Source: Asterias rubens (taxonomy: Eukaryota > Echinodermata > Asteroidea > Forcipulatida > Asteriidae). From it: a stretch of 64,000 nt of DNA. Under the pieces are notes generated by a model. That model worked only from the letters and a program-made list of their open reading frames with translations. It made no database searches and had not been told where the DNA came from. The stretch is taken from contig NW_022985694.1 in assembly GCF_902459465.1 (NCBI RefSeq), forward strand, positions 310,001-374,000. Direction: 5' to 3'. The position numbers and the translations under genes are program-made. How positions within the stretch are numbered: the first letter of the stretch is position 1; the number at the start of each line of letters is the position of its first letter. This document shows positions 12,187 through 22,366 of the stretch, one piece after another.

Positions 12187-12484
12187 CGATAGTTGGTTCG
12201 CCTCTCTCTCTTAACCGGCGTTTGTGCTCACTCTTGGTTGCGTGTTTCTGCAATGCAGTCCAGCCAGAGCTTCCATATCTGATCGTGGCTTGGCAACATG
12301 TACAAAATGCATCGCCAGCTTGATTAAGCTTGCGAAAACAATCGCTGACTAAATGCTGGTCAGGAGATCCAGGAAACAAAACTTTGTCGCACCAGCTCCA
12401 ATTCCATTTATTCTTTATCGTTTTGTCAATTTCCTTGACATCAACAGCGGCATCACGTTGCACAAACGCTACACTGAGTGCCAT
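12187..12484 (-). CDS. BED/hAT-like gene, first coding exon with BED-type zinc finger
   Basis: The exon begins with ATG (MALSVAFVQRD) and encodes a lysine/tryptophan-rich segment. A zinc finger follows: FCTCCQATIRYGSSGW, then LQKHATKSEHKRR, with the C-x2-C ... H-x4-H spacing of BED/BED-like fingers. Downstream exons need a one-nucleotide remainder. The phase-compatible donor is a weak gttatc after 12187. A stronger gtagaa after 12177 has the wrong phase unless a small exon lies between 11563 and 12176. The protein would bind DNA through the finger. It belongs with the segments at 11207-11562 and 2020-3212. Confidence 0.65.
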
Positions 12485-13084
12485 TTTGACTCAGCGACAG
12501 CGGAAAATGTCTGCCATGTGCATGCCGCTGGTTGTGCAACAACATGTGTAGCAAATAGACTCGCACAAGTCGCAGTTAGTTATTTTGTTCAACACTAGCA
12601 TTGTGATACACATCGCGCGCGCCAACCACACACATAAAACACACAGAGGACTTGTTCTTCACAGTCTACAGGATGTAGTGAGAATTTGGCTGACTGCACA
12701 GTGCCCCGCGTGTATGAAAGATTGTATTTTACGTATCACGTCTTGACAAATTCTCCATACATGCGCATTTCGGTGACGTAAACAGTGAGGATCCGAATAT
12801 AAGAAACACGTGACGTCTTTTTGTGTACACATATTAAACACGGACGAAACGAGAAAGCGCACTTCCTTTCCATCCGGCATCAATGTATTAAATGTGCATT
12901 TTCTCAGGAAATTTTCACAATATTTTTCAACATTTGACCTTAACCCACCTGGACCTACCCCCCAAATTTTATATCAAATTCACATTGAACTCGGAGACCA
13001 CATATTTTGAAGTGAAAAATCCGGAAATCCGGAAAAATCCGGAAGATTCTCATGCCTGAACTCGAGATAGGATTAATCCTAGCG

Positions 13085-13098
13085 TTTCGTGAAATCGG
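13085..13098. repeat. Extra copy of the Harbinger terminal repeat
   Basis: tttcgtgaaatcgg matches the right terminus of the 8-kb Harbinger, but here the subterminal sequence is different (gataggattaatcctagc, itself partly palindromic). It is probably one end of another element with the same terminal sequence. I see no partner end in the window. Confidence 0.5.
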
Positions 13099-13179
13099 CT
13101 GCAGTATAGTTAGTTTTATATAACACCCAAGCAGATCCTTGCCATTTGATTGGAAGATTGTCCGTCACGTGATAGCAAA

Positions 13180-13297
13180 TAAAAGTACCATTGCACGCTG
13201 AGTCACTCACCGTGCTTTTTCGATCCATCCAAAAAGTACCATTGGACGCTGCCAGCGTGCAATGGTACTTTTCGGATGGAACGAAAAAGCTGAGTAA
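13180..13297. repeat. Hairpin with ~40-bp arms and a third partial copy
   Basis: gctttttcgatccatcc ... aaagtaccattggacgctg (left) pairs with cagcgtgcaatggtactttt ... ggatgg ... cgaaaaagc (right) with almost no loop. Just upstream, aaaagtaccattgcacgctg occurs once more in direct orientation. Confidence 0.75.
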
Positions 13298-13989
13298 AAA
13301 CATCACTGCGGTAACGCAGCAAGGCATATTAGTAAAATTACTAGCATTCGTCTTCTACAATTAAAAATTGGAGGCCTACACTTTGTTTGTTTTGAAAGTT
13401 ACAATTAATGCAGTATTAATGATAATGATAGTAGAAAACACCCCTTGAAATATTTCCGTCCATAATGCCATATTTGATGAGAAAGAAAGAAAAGTAATTT
13501 TCCGATCGGACTTTATCACTCCGGTAGCGTTTTATTAATTTGTTGAATCAATTTCGTAGATACTGCCCTCACACGACAAATAGTAGCTATTTTTTTCACT
13601 CAATTGGGCACATGTAAATAATTCGCGAACGGTCGGTTTCTATGGTTCGCAGCAAACGTCGTTCTGAATGATGATAGATCTCGCCGCGCCCATAACACTT
13701 TAAAAACTTTTTTGAGCGCGCCAAATTAACCCACCGTTGCATACGAGGTTGTGTTGTGTACATACACGTAGTCTGGCTCCCACACCCCAAATCTTTGACC
13801 TATGTTTACATTAAAAGAGGTCAAGGAATATGTGGTCAGGGAACTAGACTATTTAAACTCATGCACCCATCGGTATACACAGTACACACACGCACGGCCC
13901 ATTGAAAACTCCATTTTGGTGCACACTCCATCCACACTCGGCGCGCCGGGGGACTACCGATGCGATCAACCAATATTTGTCAGCAACAA
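13298..13989. other. No gene recognised
   Basis: Contains only short open frames without motifs. It may include the promoter of the short basic ORF that follows. Confidence 0.35.
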
Positions 13990-14257
13990 TGGATGATCGT
14001 ACCAAAAAAACAGGCCGTCCGAAACTCACAGAGAGTGCAAAAAAACGAGCAAAAGCAAAGTATAACAAAGAGCATAAAAAGACGCTATCTCTGCTTAACA
14101 CATCGATTAAGCTTCCAGTTTCCGTTATGCAGAGATGGCGTCGAACAGCAGTGGAAATGAAAATGTCGTTAGGTAGGTTGGCCACGTTTTTACTGGATAA
14201 ACACGTCGTCGGCCAACAACATGCACCGTCGAGGAGAAGAAGCAGCACCTCATCTAA
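13990..14257 (+). CDS. Short basic protein fragment, possibly a transposon first exon
   Basis: From ATG at about 13990 the frame encodes MDDRTKKTGRPKLTESAKKR, then SIKLPVSVMQRWRRTAVEM and MSLGRLATFLLDKHV. The pattern (GRPK, basic run, RW, LATFLLD) resembles a small N-terminal motif seen in nuclear proteins of marine invertebrate transposons, by memory only. The frame then runs into a MITE fragment at 14258, so it is probably truncated. No catalytic domain is visible. Confidence 0.35.
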
Positions 14258-14435
14258 TTTTGAGGTCTCAAAATCAAATTGGTGGAAAATTAATTCTTTC
14301 TCAAACACTGCGTTACTTCAGAGGGAGCCATTTCTCACAGTTTTTTATACTATCAACCTCTCACCATTACTCGAATACCAAGTAAGGTTTTATGATAATA
14401 AATATTTTGAGTAATTACCAATAGTGTCCACTGCC
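14258..14435. mobile_element. Truncated MITE, same family as 7882-8256
   Basis: Holds the 3' half of the family: gaggtctcaaaatcaaatt, agggagccatttctcac, accaagtaaggttttatg, and the end taccaatagtgtccactgcc. The 5' half is absent. Confidence 0.7.
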
Positions 14436-14436
14436 T

Positions 14437-15734
14437 TCAAATTACAGTACTGATTATGTTGCTAAATGTACATACTGGATGTATAGAAAGGCAATTCCCA
14501 GGTGTATTTCTGCAACAAATACATTCCTCATCTGTTGGCATTGGTCGGCAATGTGTACAAGTACACCACTCTAGATCTTGAGCAGGCCGAGGTTGGGCTG
14601 GCTGCTCTGGCTGCTCATGTAAAATGTTGAAGATGAGACCTGGGCTTCTCTCTGCAGCTTGCAGCAGCAACTGCCTTACATCTTCAATTGACATATTTGC
14701 AATGTCCTCCTGCGTAATTAGAAATTGGCAATGTTTAACTTTGATTCCCTATCAATATTGTCAGACTAACCTTACATTGACGACAGTATACTAAAAAAAA
14801 AAAAAATCCTGGATTTTTGGCTACTGAATTTGGGCAGGTTTATGAGCTGTATACATGCAGTTCTTGCTGTAGGGTTGTCACTACCTACAGCATCCATCCA
14901 TTCATGTACATCTGTGTACACTGTACAAGAATCCCAGTATGTTGAATAAACACTTAGATGTGCATGGTTTGCTAGTAAAGGGGTCCAGGTAGTCTTGCGA
15001 CTACAAAATCATAAGTTTCAATAGAAATATACAATGTACATGTGGGTTTGTTTTACCTTCAAAATAAACTTGTGCATTTCAATTATCTGCGCTAGTTGTG
15101 TACCCACATTTCTTGCTAACAGTAATGGCTGATGTATTTTAACATTGGTATTTAATTATTTATTGGACAGATTTCACAATTGAATTGATTGTATTCAAGT
15201 CCAACAAGAGCTTTGGATTTTGTTTTTCTTATAGGTGTGAACATTATTTAATGTAACTCTACAGTTTGATTGACGAGGGATTTATCAACCATGGTAGAGC
15301 CAGAACGTTCTGTTTACATTTTTTTTTTAATCATAGGCCTTCCTGTGTTATCAATAATGGATGTGAAATTTACAATGTCAATTTTATTGCAGTTTGCATT
15401 TTAATAAAGTACGGCGTCAGTAAAAAGTTTATTTTTGCCCAACTTATGTACCACTACTAGTGATCTAATTTTAAATTGATGTTTACCCTTAATATGTGCT
15501 GCCTCTGTTCACGAAGAACAGTCACTGCCTGGGCTTGTGGCAGAGGTTGCAGTGCCGCAACCCTTCTGCCTCTAGTGCCCCTGGCTGCCCTTCCTCGCCC
15601 CTCTCTTGATGTGCCTTGCCCCCTTGTCCCCTTGCTGTGCCTTGTCCCCTTGCTCTTCTGCTTTGCCCCCTGCCTTGACCCCTTCCCCTGCCTTGCCCAC
15701 TTCTTCTGCCGTGCCCCCTTCCTCTGGTTGTAGT
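14437..15734 (-). CDS. P2X7 C-terminal-domain-like protein, two 3' exons
   Basis: The upstream exon (15734-15487, after ctacag, donor gtaaac) is very rich in Arg, Gly, Lys and Gln in the frame that continues into the next exon, ending VTVLREQRQHILR. The last exon (14709-14437) encodes EDIANMSIEDVRQLLLQAAE, then EWCTCTHCRPMPTDEECICC and a stop. Its closely spaced cysteines and the HCRPMPT block match the zinc-binding cytoplasmic domain of the P2X7 receptor, which also occurs as many stand-alone genes in invertebrates. There is no channel or membrane segment here. The phase at 15734 requires an upstream exon I could not find. Function is unknown; a nuclear or nucleic-acid role is only suggested by the basic region. 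Confidence 0.6.
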
Positions 15735-16845
15735 CTGTAGATGAAAGACATATGACTTTTTATTGTTAATGATTAAAAAAGAAAACAATTCAGTTCAGTC
15801 TGAAAGCTTGCTGTCTATTTAAAAATAATGAAATAAAAGTATGTAACATCAAAAAGTATCATCAGAGAAAAAGTTTTGCATAAATAGCTTGAGATGATGT
15901 GAAGGCTTTCAAAGATGAGACTGCAACAATTACAATATGTTTACAATGCTGGACCTCGAACATAAATTTTTCGACTTCTTTTTGGTTCACTTGTTTATTG
16001 GATCAGTATAGAAAAGCAGAAGATTGGAATGAATAAATTATGGTCACTTCAATTCAAACATGCACACACGCACCCGCACATTCACAACGCGCACACAGCC
16101 CGTAATTAGTGATATATTATAACTTATTTTTGGCAAATTATTTTGATTTCTGAAATCTGTGTTTTGTTAGCCAATCTACACTCTGTAGGGCCATCGTATC
16201 CTTAGATTTGCCATATTCACGGTGCTTGAGTGTTGTAAGCATGGATAGATGTGATGAATTGCATCTCGTTCTTCCTATAGTAGATATGTGACAAAAAAAT
16301 TCAACATTGTTGAATATCAGTGTAACTAACATCATTGAAAAGGTCTTGGAGAGAACTTTACAATGACACAAAGATCTTTCTTCTAAGACATACAAGTAAT
16401 AAGTTACGCTTTTTTTAATGTCGGGAATTCGTTAAAAATCTTAGCGTATGTTTTAATTGAATAAATGAATCCGCTTTTGTTGATTTTTGCAGAAAAAAAA
16501 AAAAAATTGTTTTAACTTTTTTTTCATAACTTCCTCAATTGCAAAACTAATTGCAAGGCATTGATACCAGCAGAGAGCTTTTAGAAAGTACAGTTGACTG
16601 AAGTTTGTATTTATTGACTAATTAATTAGTCTAATTAATTAATTAATTAACTTAATTAATTAATTAATGTTTCCTTTTTTTTCAATTTTGAAAGTAAAAT
16701 CTGCCTAAATTCCCTTGTGTAGCATTTGAAAAAAAAATTAAAAAGAGGAAACCATTTAATTAACCATTCCATAATTGTAATGTTTGTGTATACTTCTACT
16801 TACAGGGTTAGGACAACCTGAGATCATCACAGATCAGGTCAACAC
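15735..16845. other. AT-rich interval without recognised gene
   Basis: Contains short open frames only. A (TTAA/TTAAT)n low-complexity stretch lies at about 16619-16669. Confidence 0.4.
16619..16669. repeat. TAAT/TTAA simple repeat
   Basis: Repeated ttaattaat units, self-complementary. Confidence 0.85.
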
Positions 16846-19629
16846 CTAACTGAAACTTGGACATTTCGTAGTCGACTGCATCCATGTGGCTTCATTGCTG
16901 CTCTCGTCCCAGTAAGCAACCACATACAAGTTGCTGTTCTTGCGCTTTAGTTTTTCCAGTCTGCCAGAATATACTGATTTCTCGTTGGAGAGACTGTCAA
17001 ACCACACATGGCAAATATCTCTCCCCACAGCCCCACCAGACAAAATATCAACCAGATCAGCTACTGTGCTCTTTTCCAGCTCTGGGAATTCCTTGTTGAC
17101 ATTATCTAGCTGAAGACCTTTCAGCTTAGCCTCGATTGCCTTTCTCTCCTTCTGTTCCCTTTTTTGTCTTTTCCCACTTGCTCTTCGAGACATCTCCTGC
17201 CTGATTTGAACCTGTCTTTCACGATTGTTGCCTCTCTTCTTCCTTGCAATGGCCACAGCCCAACCAACCACTTTCTCTCGACTCTTCCTCTCCATTTTGT
17301 CTAGGTATGGTACTACACGGTTTTTAGTCGCTCGCATTCTTGAAGAAAGATAACAGAGTGTAGCATTGGGTGACCGTTGCTTGGCAGCACTGAACATGCC
17401 CATTATCTCCTCTGCATCAATATTATGGCACCTAGCAGATTGAGTCTGTCTTCTGAGCTCTTCGGTCAGGTCCAGGTTGAAGTAGCGCTTGTACTGCCTC
17501 TCTAGAACCTCAATGACAGCAGTAGAACAAGCTGCAACCATGTTGGCAGACGATGGAAATTTCCTCAAGCTTATCAGCGTCGAATTAGTACCATCTAGGG
17601 GGCTTCCAAGAAAATCGTTCTCCCTTTCCAAGATACTCATGGGGTTTTCCTGGGTTTTCTTCAGTTCGATTACCACACTCCTCACAATATTGATGCCATC
17701 AATGTGGTCAATCTGGTTGTCTGATGCGATCCAGGGACCTGACAAAAGTTTATCCGAATAGCCCAAGGACCTGAAGTTCTTGCTTGGCAATTTCATTGTT
17801 GAAGTCATGTCGAATGCTGGCTTGAAGTCCCCCACATGATACTGAGCCTGTCGTTACAAATCTGAAGAAGATGTCATGATGTTCAAAAAACTTCCCGCAG
17901 ATGTGAAAAAGAATGTGGAGTCGGTTGCCACGGTAACGCGGTATGAGGCCCTTTGGGAGATGCTCATCTTCTAAGAATGTTGTAAACCCTTTAGGATCCC
18001 CTTTCCCATCTTTATAGCGAAGTTTGTTCATCTGGAGCACAATGTTGCCTGCCATACAGTCGTTGCCATATAGATGTCCTCTGCTGGTCTCTAAAGATTT
18101 CAGTGCTGATTTACATGAGCTTGCAATTGTGTCTAGGGGATGAAGGTGGCAGTTAAGTTCGTTTAGTGATTTGTCCCATGATTCGTTGATTTTTACGATA
18201 GAGGCATGATTAACAGCTACCCGATCTGTCATTGTGTTTGAAATGTTACCGATTATTTTGTTCCTAGAGTCTTGGTAGTTGGCATTATGAAAGCTTGAAT
18301 ATGTTGTTGCCGTGTTATCAACTGAATTGATAACATGCTGCGAGTAGTCATCAGCTGTACCGCCAGGTAGTTGGTCGATGGCTACTACTTGACAACTTGA
18401 GGTAGTGGTAAGATGGATGCTATTGATGTGTACCCCCTCTTGTGTGGTTGCATCAACCCCAAGTGTTAAGTTGTTAGTTACCATGGCAATTTCTGCTGCC
18501 TGAAGGTCGGAGATGACACCAAGCTCCCTTGCCATTTGTTCCACGGTGTTTCTATGAGGAAGATCCTTGAGTATGACTCCAGATCGCTGTGAAAATTTCT
18601 CTATGATGACTGGAATGTTTTTGGTTGGAACTTGATTAACAATGGCATCATAAACCATCATCCTTGTGTCTAAATTATATGTCTTCCCATCTCTCTTTGT
18701 AGATTTTTCTTCACTTCGAGTAGAAATTAACTGCTGATATGTTTCTTGTATTATTAGTTTGTCGTTCTCCAGATTCCTTATTGTTTCATCTCGATCTTTT
18801 ATTGTGCTGGCTAATCTAGTCTCATTTTCGTTATTGGGACGATGCTTAGGCTTGATATTCTTCATTCGTTGCTGACGTTTTTCAACCTTTTTATTTCTGT
18901 CTTGGGTTCTAAAAGCTGTTTTGCCAAACTGCTTTCACAAAGTGTTTGTCTTAACTGTGTTATTGTCGCTTCTTTTCTTCTTATTGTTTGGTGTAAGTGT
19001 TTAACCTTCCTTGGTGTTTTGTTCACCTTTAATCTTAACTCCTTTAAGTTTTCTCTGTATTTACTTTGCATAGCACATTTAGATTTCATAGCGAATTCCA
19101 ATCTTTTCTTGAGTTTCTTCTTTCTTGGAGTCAAAACACTATCCCTTAGTCGAGGAGATTGGTCGGATACAGGTGATGTACAAACATGTACTGACGGAGA
19201 AGGCATGGCGGAACTGGTAGATGGATCGTCATCATGTTCTGGGTCAGGGGAAGGTGTACTTAATTTTGGGATGGATGAAGATTGTGGGTTGGGTGGATCT
19301 GCAGCCGGGTCTTCACGATTGTAGAACACAGCTTTACAGATTTCTTCAAACTTTCTCCGTTCATTATCTTGAGTCATTTTTTTGAACTTGTTGAGGCTTC
19401 GGGAAACCAAACTATTGACCCGCGATAAATGTGCACATATACCAAACTTTGCTTTGATGCTATGAATTGTTTTGGTGGCAGAGCGTTCATTCTGAATATA
19501 GTTGAGCAATACATGTCCATTCTTTACTTTGCCATCATCAGGCACTGCACAAAAATTATGAGTCAAATATTGTCGAGCTATGCCAGGTTTTATTGGCAGG
19601 ACCGGAACCTTTTTCTTCTTTTGAGGCAT
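16846..19629 (-). pseudogene. Unclassified transposase-like protein in three frames (two frameshifts)
   Basis: Three overlapping minus-strand frames read as one protein of roughly 900 residues. The first (start MPQKKKKVPVLPIKPG, ATG near 19629) has a basic, then Ser/Pro-rich, then coiled-coil region. The second, from 18865, has TRMMVYDAIVNQVP, LTLGVDATTQEGVHINSIHL (an Asp on a probable beta strand), NTMTDRVAVNH and NCHLHPLDTIASSCKSAL. These suggest an RNase-H-fold DDE core, but I cannot assign a superfamily. The third, from 17835, has KLLSGPWIASDNQIDH and a Lys/Arg-rich C-terminus ending YVVAYWDESSNEATWM. The frame change near 18888 falls in an A5 run; the second falls between 17750 and 17835. 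It looks like a recently decayed copy. Its neighbour at 20.6 kb is divergent across a promoter-like region. Confidence 0.6.
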
Positions 19630-20104
19630 GGCTAGAGATATCAAAGAAAGCAGATCAAAGAGATCAATTTAATTCTGCCAGGAAAAAGAGCCTTACTCCT
19701 GGCATCAGTTAAAAATAAAAATGTTAATGCAAATTTAAATGTCAAGTGTGAGTGTGTAGTAAATAAAGAAATGGAAATGTATTATTCAAATGATAAAAGT
19801 TAAATATGTGGAGTCCCATGTAGTTTTGTTACAGTGGTTTTTTTTAAGTGTTTATTTTATATGAAGTATGAACAATTAGGCCTATAGCATAGATCTACAA
19901 ATTACATGTATATATAGAGCAAGATTTGACACAAACTTGTCCCAGATGTTTGTTCTTTTTTTTTATTGACCCAATCCTTTGATCCAATGTATTACAGTTC
20001 AGGAAGTGACGCAAACTTGCGCTGGAAATGTGAAGGGTTTTTTTTTTTCAGAAAAAAAAATTACAATAAAGTAAACAAGTACGCTTACGCTGAGCGCACA
20101 CACT

Positions 20105-20195
20105 TAGCCAATCAGAGGGAAATATATAGGTCACTCGACCTGCATTGTGACGTCAAATAGCGCCATTAGCCAATCAAATGGCAGTATATACGTCA
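20105..20195. promoter_or_regulatory. Promoter-like region with two CCAAT boxes and CRE
   Basis: agccaatca occurs at 20105-20113 and 20168-20176. A perfect CRE, tgacgtca, is at 20148-20155 and a half CRE, tacgtca, at 20189-20195, with two TATATA stretches between. It lies between a minus-strand gene starting near 19629 and a plus-strand gene whose first recognisable codons are near 20700, as expected of a divergent promoter. Confidence 0.45.
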
Positions 20196-20446
20196 CATGA
20201 TCTAACTGGCATTTTCTATCATAAGGCGAGCAAAAAAGGTAGTTGAAATCATCGATAAACATCCACTACATAAAACCATCATTTCATAAACAAAGTAATT
20301 AATAGTATACAAAAGTGTCTTAAATCTATTTTAAATGGCTTTTTATCAAGAATCGATGTCGTAAAAATAGTTTTCAAAGACCTCCAAAAAGATTAAGTTT
20401 CGCTGAATCGGGGCCATTTTGCTATAACACATGAACAATGGGGCGA

Positions 20447-20556
20447 CGACCGCGGTTTTTCCGGCTCATACAAAAATATTTTCTGTTCGTTCAATTTAGC
20501 TCGACCGCGGTTTTTCCGGCTCATACAAAAATATTTTCTGTTCGTTCAATTTAGCT
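20447..20556. repeat. Perfect 55-bp tandem duplication
   Basis: The unit starts cgaccgcggtttttccgg and ends caatttagct. It occurs twice back to back, 20447-20501 and 20502-20556, with no mismatch seen, so it is recent. Confidence 0.9.
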
Positions 20557-21608
20557 CAAACTTACAACAAATAAGTATGAATACATAAGCTATAAATAAG
20601 TTACATTTATAAAGATTTCAATAATTACCTTGGTGAAGGAAATTGACTAGTTTTGTGACCTCAAAGTTTGTAGACAAAAGAAATTCACTTCTCGAGCGCT
20701 CAGAGACAAAATCTCAAAACGAGGTAGATAAACACTTGGTAGATAATCGTGGTCTGGATGTTGCACGAGAGATCCAGTGGACTGACGGATGTTCCAGTCA
20801 GTACAAGTCAAGGACTCCCCTCATGGACATAGCCTACACCGGGTCAGACTTTGATGTTGAATCAGTGTAGAGGAATTACTTTGGTTCCAGGCATGGAAAA
20901 TATCCGTGCGACGGGGAAGGGGGTGTGGTTAAAAGTGCAATCACCAGAGCTGTTAAGGCAGAGGAAGGATGCATCATTCAGGATGCTGCCTCCTTTTACG
21001 AGTTTTGCCGTCAAAGACTCACAAAAGCAAGCACATGCATGGATATCGAAGGAAATTTCACTTGTAGTCACTCAAGAAGAGCATTCTTGTTTTTGGATAA
21101 ATCCGAAATCAACAGGGAGAGGCCACTACGGACAAATGTTGAAACGCTGCCTGGTACAAGGAAGATACACTCTGCTGTGGGCTTGGGTGAAGGCAAGGTC
21201 AATGTGAGAAGGCTGTCTTGCTTCTGCACTGAATGTGAAGACTCCTCTGGACGCAAGGCAAAATGTCTGAATTCAGCATACACAACTCCACGTGTGAAGA
21301 GGAAAATCAAGATGCTGAAAGGACCAGGCGACATCAAACGTGGTATGTTAACAATCGCTTAAGAACAAAAAAATTCATTTTTAAGTGAGAAAAAAATTAC
21401 TCGAACCCACAAATTCCTTCTTACGAGTACAGACATGTATCTTAACCACCCAACCCCAAGCTTGTAAAACATACTTACCTCATTGGTGAGAGTATCTTCA
21501 GCTGGATGTCACATTGTCAATTCCTTGTTACAAAAGCAAAAATCCACTTCATACTTAACTAATTTTTTTAACCTGTAATCAAACAAATTCTTTTTTTTTC
21601 AATCACAG

Positions 21609-21728
21609 CTAAAAAGCTTGACAAAAATGCTAAAAAGCTCAACAAAAAGGCTAAAAAGCTCCACAAAAAAGCTAAAAAGCTCAACACAAACGTCGCCAGA
21701 GATTGCCATACCAATGCAGAGCAAACAG
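21609..21728 (+). CDS. Exon B of the WTDGC-family gene: Lys-rich tandem repeat
   Basis: Four degenerate copies of a 21-bp unit (gctaaaaagctcaacaaaaa) encode the heptad-like AKKLNKK. Boundaries are tcacag| and |gtaagt. It probably forms a short basic coiled coil. Confidence 0.65.
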
Positions 21729-21751
21729 GTAAGTTCAGTTGTCTAGGGTGA

Positions 21752-22176
21752 ATAATTACATCCTCTTCTTTCCCAACTACACTGGCTTCCTGTCCGGCAA
21801 AGAATCATCTTTAAGATTGCTCTTCACATCTTCAAATGTCTTCACAACACAGCTCCCCAATACCTCAATCATTTCATCTGTCCATATGTACCTGGTCGTC
21901 CTGGTTTACGTTCCTGTTATGACGAAACATGGCTGTCAGTGTCTAGGTCCAGAAACTCCTTTTCCGACAAAGCCTTCTCAATCTCTGGTCCTAAGCTCTG
22001 GAACAATTTACCCCGGCACCTCCGAACACTTGACACGGTTGCGACTTTTAAAAAACATATAAAAACTCACCTGTTTCCAGTATGACCATTATTTATCTTT
22101 ATCTGCTTTGCTTGCTAGCGCCATGATCTAGATGGAATGGCGCTATATAAATCCCGCTATTATTATTATTATTTTT
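21752..22176 (+). mobile_element. LINE 3' fragment (jockey superfamily, L2/CR1-like)
   Basis: The frame gives HWLPVRQRIIFKIALHIFKC, then FSISGPKLWNNLPRHLR and VATFKKHIKTHLF before a TGA near 22083. This is the conserved C-terminal end of reverse transcriptases of L2/CR1-type LINEs. The 3' end is a short UTR (ggcgctatataaatcc) followed by a (TAT)n tail. It is 5'-truncated, as usual, and lies in the intron between exons B and C. Confidence 0.85.
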
Positions 22177-22366
22177 CCCTGTTTTCTTTGGGGATTTGTT
22201 CGAAAATCCAAATGGTCATGTATTTCCTTTGTGGACCTTAATCAAGCCAGGTAGATGAAAGGCTGAAGCTGGAACAATTGCTATAGTTGGCAGAAATCCC
22301 TGTTACGTATGCAATTTGTTTTGACAGATTTTGAGGACCAGATGAACAGTACAGCATTCCAACTAA

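Noticed and set aside
15476..15733. Plus-strand Cys/Leu/Pro-rich frame and the frame-1 minus-strand RGxG frame
   Set aside because: Shadows of the basic exon of the P2X7-like gene; only the third minus frame continues in phase into the cysteine-domain exon.
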